Source: an uncultured Oscillibacter sp. | GTDB lineage: Bacteria > Bacillota > Clostridia > Oscillospirales > Oscillospiraceae | DNA: 27,867 nucleotides | Assembly: GCA_905200545.1 (NCBI GenBank) | Contig: CAJKKQ010000030.1 | Location: 1 to 27,867, forward strand | Direction: 5' to 3' | Part shown: one piece after another, positions 14,937-23,600 of the stretch | How positions within the stretch are numbered: the first letter of the stretch is position 1 | Layout: each line of letters opens with the position of its first letter | The notes under the pieces: model-generated | What the model saw: the letters and a program-made list of their open reading frames with translations, nothing else | What the model was told of the DNA's origin: nothing | Database searches by the model: none | Program-made: the position numbers and the translations under genes

Positions 14937-15815
14937 ATGAAGACCATCACGCTGGAAGCACCCGCAAAAGTGAATCTTGCGCTGGATATTTTGCGCAAAC
15001 GCCCGGACGGGTATCACGATATGGATATGGTGATGCAGACGGTGTCCCTGACTGATACCGTCAGCGTCACGGAGACCGGGGAGGGTTTTTCCCTGTTGGC
15101 GGAGGGCATTACCCTGCCTCCGGGGAAGAAGTCCCTGGAGCAGCAGGCGGCAGAGGCCTTTTTTCAAAAGCTGGGACGGTCTATGCCGGGACTGACGGTG
15201 CATCTCACCAAGCGCATCCCTGCTTACGCGGGGATGGGCGGCGGAAGCGCAGATGTGGCGGCGGTGCTGCGGGGGCTGCGGACGCTGTACGCCCCGGAAC
15301 TGCCCCTTACGGTTCTGGAAGAGATTGGTTTCACTGTGGGCAGCGATATGCCCTTCTGCGTCCGCGGCGGTACCTGCCGGGCCCGGGGCCGGGGAGAGCT
15401 TCTGACAAATCTTACCCCGCTGCCGGAGTGTTGGTTTGTGATCTGCAAGCCGGATTTTGACATCCCTACGCCCACCCTCTTTGCCCGGGTGCGGCCGGAC
15501 GCTTTGGAGAACCGGCCGGATCTTTCCGGGATGCAGCGGGCGTTGGGGATGGGAGACCTTGCGGGAGTGGCGGAGCGTTTGAGCAATGTTTTTGAAAGCG
15601 TGCTGCCGCCGGAGGATCGGGAGGTCTTCTCCATCAAAACCCGCCTCATAGAGCTGGGGGCCCTGAACGCCGCCATGAGTGGCTCCGGCCCCACGGTGTT
15701 TGGGATATTCTCACAAGAGAAACCGGCGCGGATGGCGGCGGCAAACCTGCGAAATACCCATCGACAGGTCTTCCTTGCCAACCCCACAAGCTGGGAAAAA
15801 CTGGAAATAAATTAA
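14937..15815 (+). CDS. ispE: 4-diphosphocytidyl-2-C-methyl-D-erythritol kinase
   Basis: This 292-residue GHMP-family kinase phosphorylates CDP-methylerythritol in the non-mevalonate isoprenoid pathway. Motif 1 is APAKVNLALDILRKRPDGYH, including Lys11. The Gly-rich ATP loop is AYAGMGGGSADVAA (96-109), GSDMPF holds Asp137, the expected catalytic acid, and MSGSGPTVFG near the C-terminus is GHMP motif 3. Length is typical. The reading frame extends upstream to 14418 through the DUF1015 gene and its terminator, but ATG 14937 has GGAGGAGG 6 nt before it and begins the conserved sequence. It has its own promoter. There is no T-run terminator before spoIIR, 80 bases downstream, so read-through into spoIIR is likely. 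Confidence 0.95.
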   Translation: MKTITLEAPAKVNLALDILRKRPDGYHDMDMVMQTVSLTDTVSVTETGEGFSLLAEGITLPPGKKSLEQQAAEAFFQKLGRSMPGLTVHLTKRIPAYAGMGGGSADVAAVLRGLRTLYAPELPLTVLEEIGFTVGSDMPFCVRGGTCRARGRGELLTNLTPLPECWFVICKPDFDIPTPTLFARVRPDALENRPDLSGMQRALGMGDLAGVAERLSNVFESVLPPEDREVFSIKTRLIELGALNAAMSGSGPTVFGIFSQEKPARMAAANLRNTHRQVFLANPTSWEKLEIN

Positions 15816-15837
15816 AAGGACTTGTATAAAAATAACG

Positions 15838-15898
15838 CATTCCGTCCATGATGGGTGTAAGGCTACAAGGTTGGCCTACATAAAAAAAGGACGGAATG
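15838..15898 (+). promoter_or_regulatory. inverted repeat covering the spoIIR ribosome site and start codon
   Basis: CATTCCGTCC (15838-15847) is a perfect reverse complement of GGACGGAATG (15889-15898). The 3' arm contains GGA of the AAGGA ribosome site and the ATG at 15896. The 41-nt interior can form a second hairpin, TGTA/TACA and GGC/GCC with one bulged A (15856-15880). In a transcript entering from ispE this would hide the spoIIR start. A transcript beginning after 15847 would lack the 5' arm. No T-run follows, so it is not a terminator. Confidence 0.55.
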
Positions 15899-16549
15899 AT
15901 TATGAAGACGGTTTCCAATGGAGAAAGAAATTCCCGCAGGCTCCGGATCTGGGAGCTGGCGTTGCTGATTGGTTTAGCGGTGTTTTTGCTGACAGGGGCA
16001 CTGTCCCTGCGCTCCCAGGATCAGCTGGCGGATAAGGTGGTTCGGCTCCACGTGCTGGCAAACTCCGATTCAGAGGAGGATCAGGCACTGAAATTGAAGG
16101 TTCGGGACCGTGTGTTGGAGCGGGCCACAGAACTTTTAGAGCAGGCCTCCGACCGCAAAGAGGCGGAGGCGCTGCTGCGGGGGCAGCTGCTGGAGCTGGA
16201 GGAGATCGCGGCGGAGGAGATCGCTGCCAATGGTTATGACTATCCTGTCAGCGTTGAGTTGGAACCGACCCAGTTCCCCACCAAGGAGTATGACGGCTTC
16301 GCCCTGCCGGCCGGGGAGTATCTGGCGCTGCGGGTCATCATCGGGGCGGGAGCCGGGCAGAACTGGTGGTGTGTGGTGTTTCCGCCCCTTTGCACCGCCG
16401 CCTCCTCCGATGTGCCGGAGACGGCGCTGGCAGCGGGGCTCTCCGGGGAGGAGGTTTCCCTCATTACCGAGGCGGACGCCGGATATAAGCTGAAATTCAA
16501 AAGCGTGGAGCTGTGGGAATCCCTGATGGCCAAGCTGTCGGGAGAATAA
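15896..16549 (+). CDS. spoIIR: stage II sporulation protein R
   Basis: This 217-residue protein matches SpoIIR, the forespore-made signal secreted into the intermembrane space, where it triggers SpoIIGA to process pro-sigma-E in the mother cell. A basic N-terminus is followed by a single hydrophobic segment (about 21-41) acting as signal or anchor. The hallmark KVVRLHVLANSDSEEDQALK comes next, then VLERATELL and a GAGQNWWCVVFPPLC segment typical of the family. The ATG at 15896 lies only 4 nt after AAGGA; an in-frame ATG at 15902 gives 10-nt spacing and is equally possible (215 residues). The ribosome site lies inside the inverted repeat at 15838-15898. I could not identify a convincing sigma-F promoter; TGTATA at 15823-15828 is a possible -35 element without a good -10 partner. 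A strong terminator follows. Confidence 0.93.
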   Translation: MIMKTVSNGERNSRRLRIWELALLIGLAVFLLTGALSLRSQDQLADKVVRLHVLANSDSEEDQALKLKVRDRVLERATELLEQASDRKEAEALLRGQLLELEEIAAEEIAANGYDYPVSVELEPTQFPTKEYDGFALPAGEYLALRVIIGAGAGQNWWCVVFPPLCTAASSDVPETALAAGLSGEEVSLITEADAGYKLKFKSVELWESLMAKLSGE

Positions 16550-16558
16550 AAACAAGAG

Positions 16559-16595
16559 ATCCCCCGGGGAGCAGATGCTCCCCGGGGGATTTTTT
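16559..16595 (+). terminator. terminator after spoIIR
   Basis: A perfect 14-bp stem pairs 16559-16572 (ATCCCCCGGGGAGC) with 16577-16590 around AGAT. It is followed by a run of six T (16590-16595). It sits between convergent genes only 4 bases from the DUF1643 stop, so it may also affect that gene's transcript. Confidence 0.95.
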
Positions 16596-16598
16596 GTA

Positions 16599-17207
16599 TC
16601 AGCGGCGCAGATAGGCATCGATGTCGAAGTCCAGCAGTTTTGTATTCCGCTTTAAGTACAGGGGATGGTGGGGGTGGCCGGACTTCAGCAGGGGCCCTGC
16701 CGTATACCACCGGGCGCCTGCCGCCTTGCCGTCGGCGGCGAAGTCCCGCATGCAGTCCATGAGATAGTCCCGCTTCATGATAATGTTGCCCCAGGCGGCC
16801 CAGACCGCCGGATGGTCCGAGAGGGAGAGAAGGTAGCGGAAAGCCTTGCGGTTTTCCGCATGGAGCTCTGGGTTGCACTGCTGCTCCATATCATCGGGAC
16901 GGGTGGCCCGCTGGGCGTAGACGTTGAACATCAGAAAGCTGTCGTAGCCGTTGGAGAGGGCAATGCGTTCCACGGACTGGAGGGTGGGATCCAGGGCGTC
17001 CGGCGCGGCGGTGGAGGGGTTGATGCCCACGCAGATGAGGGGACGGCTGCCCCGGGTGCCCAGAATGTACCGGTATTCAGAGTAGCGGTTGGGGACATAC
17101 AGCCAGCGGTTCACATCGTAGTCCGGAGAAGGCTGCAGCGCCTCTTCCAGCGCGGGGGCGAAGTGTTCCAGCTGCAACTGCTGGGTGGTTCCCTGGGGAA
17201 TATGCAT
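16599..17207 (-). CDS. DUF1643 family protein
   Basis: This 202-residue soluble protein carries the DUF1643 core: RYILGTRGSRPLICVGINPSTA, then DPTLQSVERIALSNGYDSFLMFNVYAQRATRP, and AVWAAWGNIIMKR further on. The family has no established activity. It recurs near nucleases and in accessory regions, but I know of no experimentally defined role. The frame continues upstream to 17357, which would overlap the addB leader. ATG at 17207 is preferred because AGGAGG (plus 17215-17220) lies 7 nt upstream, and a well-formed promoter at 17239-17267 begins transcription just before it. It is divergent from addBA with 153 bases between the two start codons. Confidence 0.82.
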   Translation of the reverse strand: MHIPQGTTQQLQLEHFAPALEEALQPSPDYDVNRWLYVPNRYSEYRYILGTRGSRPLICVGINPSTAAPDALDPTLQSVERIALSNGYDSFLMFNVYAQRATRPDDMEQQCNPELHAENRKAFRYLLSLSDHPAVWAAWGNIIMKRDYLMDCMRDFAADGKAAGARWYTAGPLLKSGHPHHPLYLKRNTKLLDFDIDAYLRR

Positions 17208-17238
17208 GGCATGGCCTCCTGGTTTCGTCATTTTTCTC

Positions 17239-17267
17239 AGCATACCACACCTGGGGGCCAAAGGCAA
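17239..17267 (-). promoter_or_regulatory. extended -10 promoter of the DUF1643 gene
   Basis: On the minus strand, TTGCCT (plus 17262-17267) and TATGCT (plus 17239-17244) are 17 bases apart, with TGTGG immediately before the -10 box. The start is near 17232. Confidence 0.7.
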
Positions 17268-17274
17268 TGGAGGG

Positions 17275-17303
17275 TGGTCACGGCGGCGGAAATGTGGTAT
17301 CAT
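17275..17303 (+). promoter_or_regulatory. extended -10 promoter of addBA
   Basis: TGGTCA (17275-17280) and TATCAT (17298-17303) are 17 bases apart, with TGTGG directly before the -10 box. The -35 elements of this and the divergent DUF1643 promoter are only 7 bases apart. Confidence 0.68.
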
Positions 17304-17319
17304 GGCTTCAGATAACCTC

Positions 17320-17339
17320 CTCCCGGGATGCGCCGGGAG
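17320..17339 (+). other. hairpin in the addB leader
   Basis: CTCCCGG (17320-17326) pairs with CCGGGAG (17333-17339) around a 6-nt loop. It lies between the predicted transcription start and the AGGAGG site at 17349-17354. It has no T-run and may simply protect the 5' end. Confidence 0.4.
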
Positions 17340-17360
17340 AGAACAGGCAGGAGGCAAGCC

Positions 17361-20300
17361 ATGCTGACGATCTTGATGGGCCGGGCAAAAACGGGAAAAT
17401 CAGATGCCGTGCTGGGGCGGATCCGGGAGCTGGGGGACGCCAGCTCCCAGATTTTGCTGGTGCCGGAGCATGCTTCCCATCAGGCGGAGGTGGATCTTTG
17501 CCGCTTCTGCGGAAATACTGCCAGCCGCCATGCCGAGGTGCTGAGCTTCCGCCGGTTAGGGGACCGGGTGCTGGGCATTACCGGGGGCCTTGCCCAGGTA
17601 ACGCTGGACGCCGGCGGGAAGCTCCTGACGCTGCAAAAGGCCATGGGGGAAGTGGCCCCTATGCTGCGGGTGTACCGCCGTCCCTCCCGGAAAGCGGCCT
17701 TTTTGCAGCAAATGCTGGATCTGCTGGATGAGCTGCGGTGCTACGAGGTGACACCCCAGGTGCTGGAGGAGCAGTCCCGGGCCATCCCCGGGGCCACCGG
17801 GGAAAAGCTCCGGGACCTGAGCCTCCTGTACGCCGCCTACGAAGCCCGGCTGCTGCGTCCGGGGTTCGATGCCCGGGACCGCATGAGCAAGCTGTGCGAC
17901 CATCTGGAGGAGTCCGGCTACGTTCGAGATAAGGATATTTTCCTGGACGGCTTTACGTATTTTAACGCCCAGGAGCGCCGGGTGCTGGAGGTCATGCTCC
18001 GCCAGGCCCGGTCTGTCACGGTGACGCTGCTGGCAGACCCCGCCCGGCAGGAACGGGAGATCTTCCAGGCGGGCCTGCGGACCCGGGAGCTGCTGGTGCG
18101 GCTGGCCCAGGGGGCGGGCTGCCCCTGGGAGGAGACGGTGCTTCGCAGCCAGGACCCCACGGCCCTGGGCCATGTGGAGCGCTGCTTTTTCGGGGAGACC
18201 ATTCCCTTTGACGGAGATTTCTCCAACCTCCGGGTGCGGGAGGCGGAGAGCCTCTATGACGAGGTGGAGCAGACGGCGGCGGACATCTTGCACCTGGTGG
18301 CGTCGGGAGTGTGCCGCTTCCGGGATATCACCGTGGCGGCCCGGAACATGGCTGATTATGAGGGGACCATTGAGACGGTGTTTCAGCGCTACGGTATCCC
18401 CGCCTATCTCAGCCGCCGCAGCGACATGCTGGAAAAGCCGGTGTGGAGCCTGGTGACAGGGGTCCTCTCCGCCATCGAAACCGGCTTTGAATACGAGGAG
18501 ATGTTCCGCTGGCTGAAAACCGGCCTGGCGGGACTGACGGCGGACGAGTGCGACCTGCTGGAAAACTATGTCCTCAAGTGGGAGATCCACGGCCAGATGT
18601 GGCTGCGGGATACGGACTGGACGGGAAATCCCGACGGCTACGGCGCTCCCATGGATCAGCGCCGTCAGGAGCGGCTGGATCAGGTCAACGCCATTCGCCG
18701 CCGGGTGCGGGAGCCCCTGGCGGAATTGAGCGGTGCCCTGCGAGAGGCAGAAACAGCTAGTGGGAAAGTGGATGCACTTTATAGTTTTTTGGAACGTCTG
18801 GATCTGCAAAACGTCCTGGAGGGACAGATGCGCGCCCAGGCGGAGGCGGGACGGCTCCAGGAGGCGGAGGAGACAGCCCAGCTGTGGGAGATCCTGTGCG
18901 GGATTCTGGATCAGTTCGTGGAGATCCTGGGGGACGAGCCCATGGAGCAGGAGGAGTTCTCCCGCCTGCTGCGGCAGGTGGCCTCCCAGTACAGCGTGGG
19001 CACCATTCCGGTATCGCTGGACCAGGTGTCCGTCAGTGAGATCACCCGCAACGACCGGCATACGGTGGGATATCTCTTTCTATTGGGCGCCAACGATCAC
19101 GTGCTCCCGGCAGTGGGGCAGAGCGGCGGGATCCTCAACGAGGACGACCGGGAGGAGCTGGCCATCCGGGGCATTGCCCTGGCCCCCACCGGGATGGATC
19201 AGCTGGCCATTGAGCTGCAGCTCATCTATGCCGCTCTGGCCCAGCCTACCCGGGGGCTCACCGTCAGCTACCCCGTGTGCGATATCTCCGGCAGTGAGCT
19301 GCGGCCCGCCTTTGTGGTGGACCGGCTGCGGGAGCTGTTCCCGGGATTGGAGATCCAACGAGCTTCTGACAAGGGATATCGCTTAACAGCAGTGACCCCG
19401 GCCTTGGAGGCCGCCGGGCAGGATCCCGGCGGGGCCCTTTGGACGTATCTTGCCGCCCGGCCGGAGTTTGCGGGGCGGCTCACGGCCATGGAGCGGGCGG
19501 CATCACTGCGGCGGGGGAAACTGTCCCCGGCGGCGGTGCGGGCGCTGTACGGCCAGCGGGTGAGCCTCACTGCCTCCCGGCTGGAACGGGTGCGCAGCTG
19601 CCACTTTGCCTACTTCATGGAGTACGGCCTGCGGGCAAAGCCCCGGACAGCGGCGGCCTTTGACGCGCCCCAGATCGGCACGTTCCTCCACTACCTGCTG
19701 GAAAACGTCACCCGGGAGGTTCTGGCCCGGGGCGGCTTTGCCCAGGTGGGGGAGGAGGATCTCCACGCTCTGGTGCGCCTCTATATTCAGCGCTATGTGG
19801 AGCAGGAGCTCCATAATTTCCAGGACCGGGGCGCCCGGTTCCGGTATCTCTTTGAACGCCTGCGCAATACCGCCTACGCTGTGGTGGACCAGGCGGCGGC
19901 AGAGCTGCGCTGCTCGGACTTCGTGCCCCTGGCCTTTGAGTTGTCCTTCGGAGACGGCAAGGAGCTGCCCGCCGTGGTGATCTCCGAGCCCGATGGCGAG
20001 CTGCGGGTAGGCGGCAAGGTGGACCGGGTGGACGGTTGGGTGAAAGACGGGAAACTCTATCTGCGGGTGGTGGACTACAAGTCCGGCAAAAAGGCCTTTG
20101 ACCTGGCCTCCGTGCGGATGGGACTGGATATCCAGATGCTGCTCTACCTCTTTGCCTTGCAGAAAGAGGGCCCCCAGCGCTTCCAGATGCCGGTGGAGCC
20201 CGCCGGGGTGCTGTATTTCCCAGCCCGGGACGAGATCTTGCCGGCGGAGCGGAATATCCCGCCGGAAAAGCTGCAGCGGGAAGTGGAGCGTCAGCTGCGG

Positions 20301-20699
20301 CGCACGGGACTGCTGCTTGCGGACCCGGCGGTGCTCCAGGCCATGGAGCACTCCGCCCTGGAGGAGCCCCGGTACCTTCCGCTGCGGGTGGGCCGGGACG
20401 GCAGCGTCTCCGGCTCCATCGCCTCCGCCGCCCAGCTGGGGCGGCTGGGGCTGTACGTGGACAAGCTCCTGCGCCAGATCGCCCGGGAGGTGCGCCGGGG
20501 CAACATCGACGCCGATCCCTGCTGCCGCAGTGAGGACGAGAGCGCCTGCCGCTACTGCGACTGGGCAGACGCCTGCCACTTCCAGGACGGACGGGACACG
20601 GACCGCCTGCGCTATATCCTGCCGGTGCGCCCGGAGGAGTTCTGGAACGCGGTGGATCGGGAGACACAAGGAGAGGAGGGACATCCATGGCAAAACTGA
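17361..20699 (+). CDS. addB: ATP-dependent helicase/nuclease AddAB, subunit AddB
   Basis: This 1112-residue protein is the AddB half of the RecBCD-like end-processing complex, which trims double-strand breaks up to a Chi site and loads RecA. The N-terminus holds a Walker A-like GRAKTGKS (7-14). The C-terminal RecB-type nuclease domain has GGKVDRVDGW and VVDYKSGKK with Asp905 and Lys907. A 4Fe-4S cluster is expected from Cys747 (VRSCHFAYFMEYGL) plus Cys1063, Cys1066 and Cys1072 (CRYCDWADAC), the C-x2-C-x5-C arrangement of B. subtilis AddB. Length fits the family. The frame is open from 17328, but ATG 17361 has AGGAGG 6 nt upstream. The last 13 bases overlap addA, indicating translational coupling. 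Two short AT-rich codon patches (about 18750-18800 and 19355-19390) differ from the surrounding codon use. Confidence 0.95.
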   Translation: MLTILMGRAKTGKSDAVLGRIRELGDASSQILLVPEHASHQAEVDLCRFCGNTASRHAEVLSFRRLGDRVLGITGGLAQVTLDAGGKLLTLQKAMGEVAPMLRVYRRPSRKAAFLQQMLDLLDELRCYEVTPQVLEEQSRAIPGATGEKLRDLSLLYAAYEARLLRPGFDARDRMSKLCDHLEESGYVRDKDIFLDGFTYFNAQERRVLEVMLRQARSVTVTLLADPARQEREIFQAGLRTRELLVRLAQGAGCPWEETVLRSQDPTALGHVERCFFGETIPFDGDFSNLRVREAESLYDEVEQTAADILHLVASGVCRFRDITVAARNMADYEGTIETVFQRYGIPAYLSRRSDMLEKPVWSLVTGVLSAIETGFEYEEMFRWLKTGLAGLTADECDLLENYVLKWEIHGQMWLRDTDWTGNPDGYGAPMDQRRQERLDQVNAIRRRVREPLAELSGALREAETASGKVDALYSFLERLDLQNVLEGQMRAQAEAGRLQEAEETAQLWEILCGILDQFVEILGDEPMEQEEFSRLLRQVASQYSVGTIPVSLDQVSVSEITRNDRHTVGYLFLLGANDHVLPAVGQSGGILNEDDREELAIRGIALAPTGMDQLAIELQLIYAALAQPTRGLTVSYPVCDISGSELRPAFVVDRLRELFPGLEIQRASDKGYRLTAVTPALEAAGQDPGGALWTYLAARPEFAGRLTAMERAASLRRGKLSPAAVRALYGQRVSLTASRLERVRSCHFAYFMEYGLRAKPRTAAAFDAPQIGTFLHYLLENVTREVLARGGFAQVGEEDLHALVRLYIQRYVEQELHNFQDRGARFRYLFERLRNTAYAVVDQAAAELRCSDFVPLAFELSFGDGKELPAVVISEPDGELRVGGKVDRVDGWVKDGKLYLRVVDYKSGKKAFDLASVRMGLDIQMLLYLFALQKEGPQRFQMPVEPAGVLYFPARDEILPAERNIPPEKLQREVERQLRRTGLLLADPAVLQAMEHSALEEPRYLPLRVGRDGSVSGSIASAAQLGRLGLYVDKLLRQIAREVRRGNIDADPCCRSEDESACRYCDWADACHFQDGRDTDRLRYILPVRPEEFWNAVDRETQGEEGHPWQN

Positions 20700-23600
20700 C
20701 GCTGACGCCTCAGCAGCAGGCGGTGGTGGAAAACCGGGGCGGGAGCCTGCTGGTTTCCGCCGCTGCCGGCTCCGGCAAGACCAAAGTGCTGGTGGACCGT
20801 CTGTTTTTGTATATCACCCAGGACCGCTGCAATGTGGACGACTTCCTCATCATCACCTACACCAAGGCCGCTGCGGCGGAGCTGCGGGGCAAGATCGCCG
20901 CGGAGCTCTCCCGGCGGCTGGGAGAGGACCCGGGCAATCAGCACCTGCGCCGCCAGCTGCTGCGGGTCTATCAGGCGGACATCAAGACGGTGGACGCCTT
21001 CTGCACGGCATTGTTGCGGGAGAACACCCATCTTCTGGCGGAGGAAGGGGAACGGTACGCCCTGACGGCGGACTTCAAGGTACTGGATGACCACGAGGCA
21101 TCCCTCCTGCGTCGCCGGGTTCTGGACCGGGTACTGGAATCCTTTTATCAGGAGCTGGACGAGGGCAGGACGCTGCTGGCGGACACCCTGGGAGCGGGAC
21201 GGGACGACAGCCGTCTTGCGGAGCTGGTGCTGGAGATCCACGAAAAGCTCCAGAGCCACGCAGATCCGGAGGCCTGGCTTTCCCGGGAGCGGGACACGTG
21301 GCGGAACCTTCCGGAGCGCTTTGACGATACCCCCTACGCCGCCGTGCTGCTGGAGGATGTGCGCCGCCAGGGCGCCCACTGGGCGTCGCTGCTGCGGCGG
21401 GGCGCGGAGCGCACCGCGGGAGATGCGGGGCTGGAGCGGGGCTACGGAGAGAAATTCCGGGTGACGGCCGCTGCCTTTGACGCCTTGGCCGAGGCGCCGG
21501 ACTGGGAGGGTGCCCGGTCCGCTGCGGGGAACATCGTCTTTCCCCGGCTCACCACCCCCAAGGGCCGCAAGGACGAGGGCATCGTGGTGTCCCTGAAGCA
21601 GGCGTGGGAGAGCTGCAAGGATGCCGTGGGCAAGCTGGAAGAGGTTCTGGACGTCAGCGGGGGGGAGGCCATGGAGGACCTCACCGCCGTGGCGCCCGCC
21701 ATGGTTGCATTATTGGATTTGACGGAGCAGTTTTCCCAGGCCTACCGGACGGAGAAGCTCCGCCGGGGAACGGTGGACTTCTCCGACCAGGAGCACCTGG
21801 CATTGCGGCTGCTGGTGGGACCAGACAGCGCTCCCACGGAGCTGGGACGCCAGGTTTCCGCCCGGTACCGGGAGATTTTAGTGGACGAGTACCAGGACAC
21901 CAACGAGGTGCAAAACGCCATCTTCCGGGCGGTGTCCCGGGAGGAGCGGAACATCTTCACCGTAGGCGACGTGAAGCAGAGCATCTACCGCTTCCGCCTG
22001 GCGGATCCCACCATTTTCCTGGAAAAGTATAGCCGCTATCCCTCCTATGAGGAGGCGGAGGAGGGAGAGCCCCGGAAGATCCTGCTCTCCAAGAACTTCC
22101 GCTCCCGGCGGGAGATTCTGGACGCCGCAAATTTTATCTTCGAGAATATCCTCTCTCCCCAGATGGGGGAGATGGTCTATGGGGAGGACGAGGCGCTGCA
22201 CTTCGGCGCGGCCTATTACCCGGAGCGGCAGGACTGCGATACGGAGTTCCATCTCATCGCCGTGGGCCGGGACGCCCCGGAGGGGGAACGGCCGGTAAAG
22301 CGTCTTACCGCCGAGGCCCGGTTCGTGGCCCGGCGGATCCGGCAGCTGCTGGATGAGGGGTATCCCGTCACCGGGGAGGATGGGGCCCTGCGCCCATGCC
22401 GTCCGGAGGATATCGTGATCCTCATGCGCTCCCCGGGCAGCCGCACGGCGGCCTTTGCCCAGGCCCTGGCGGAGAGGGACATTCCTTGTTCCTTCCAGGA
22501 AAACAGCGACTACTTCCACACCATGGAAGTGAGCACCATGGTGTCCCTCCTGGAACTGGTGGATAATCCCCGCCAGGACGTGCCCCTTATCTCCGTGCTG
22601 CGGTCCCCGGTTTTCGGCTTCGACCCGGACCGGCTGGCCCAGATCCGGGCAGGGACCCCAACGGGGGAGTACTACGATGCCGTGGCCGCCGACGAAGGGG
22701 AGGACTGCAAGGCCTTCCTGGAGACGCTGGGATCCCTGCGCCAGGCGGCCCGGGACATGAGTGTCCACCAACTGATCTGGCACATCTACAATACCCTCAA
22801 CGTGTTGGGCATTTTCGGCGCCATGGATCAGGGGGCCCAGCGGCGGGAGAATCTCATTGCCCTGGGCCGCCATGCGGAGAGCTTTGAGAGCAGCGGCTAC
22901 CGGGGGCTATTCGCCTTTGTGACCCAGCTGCGCCAGCTGCTGGAGGAGGGCAAGGCCCCGGAGACCCGGACCGCTTCCGCCGGAACTGGCGTGCGCCTGA
23001 TGAGTATTCACAAGTCCAAGGGACTGGAGTTCCCCATCGTGGTGCTGGCGGACCTGGACCACGCCTTTTCCCGGCAGGATTTCGACACGCCGGTGCTGGT
23101 GCATCCCAAGCTGGGACTAGGACCTATTCGGGTGGATACCGCACGCCGGATCAAGTACCCCACATTGGCCCGGAAGGCGGTGGAGCAGGCCCTGCGCCGG
23201 GAAAATCTGGCGGAGGAGCAGCGCATCCTGTATGTGGCCATGACCCGACCCAAGGAGAAGCTGATCCTGGTGGATGCCCTGTACCACGCGGAAAGCCGCC
23301 TGAAAAAGCTGGCGGCGGGGGCTGCTTGTCCCGTGCTGCCGGAGACGGTGGCATCGGGGCGGTCCTTCGGAGACTGGCTGCTGCTGCCCCTGCTCTGCCG
23401 CCCGGAGGCGGCGCCCCTTCTGGCCTTGGCTCAGGCGGAGCCGGGCGGGCTCTACACCGGGGACACGATACCCTGGCAGGTGTTCTGCCACGACGGCGGA
23501 GACTTCCGGGAACGGTCCGCAGTTCCCCGTGCCGCAGAGGAGCAGCGGGTGACCGGCCCTGCCTTTTCCCCGGAAATGTTGGATTTCGTCTACCCCTACA

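Noticed and set aside
15823..15853. A sigma-F promoter for spoIIR starting with TGTATA at 15823-15828
   Set aside because: The -35-like element is good, but the sequence 14-16 bases downstream matches the sigma-F -10 pattern poorly. Kept only as a possibility in the spoIIR entry.
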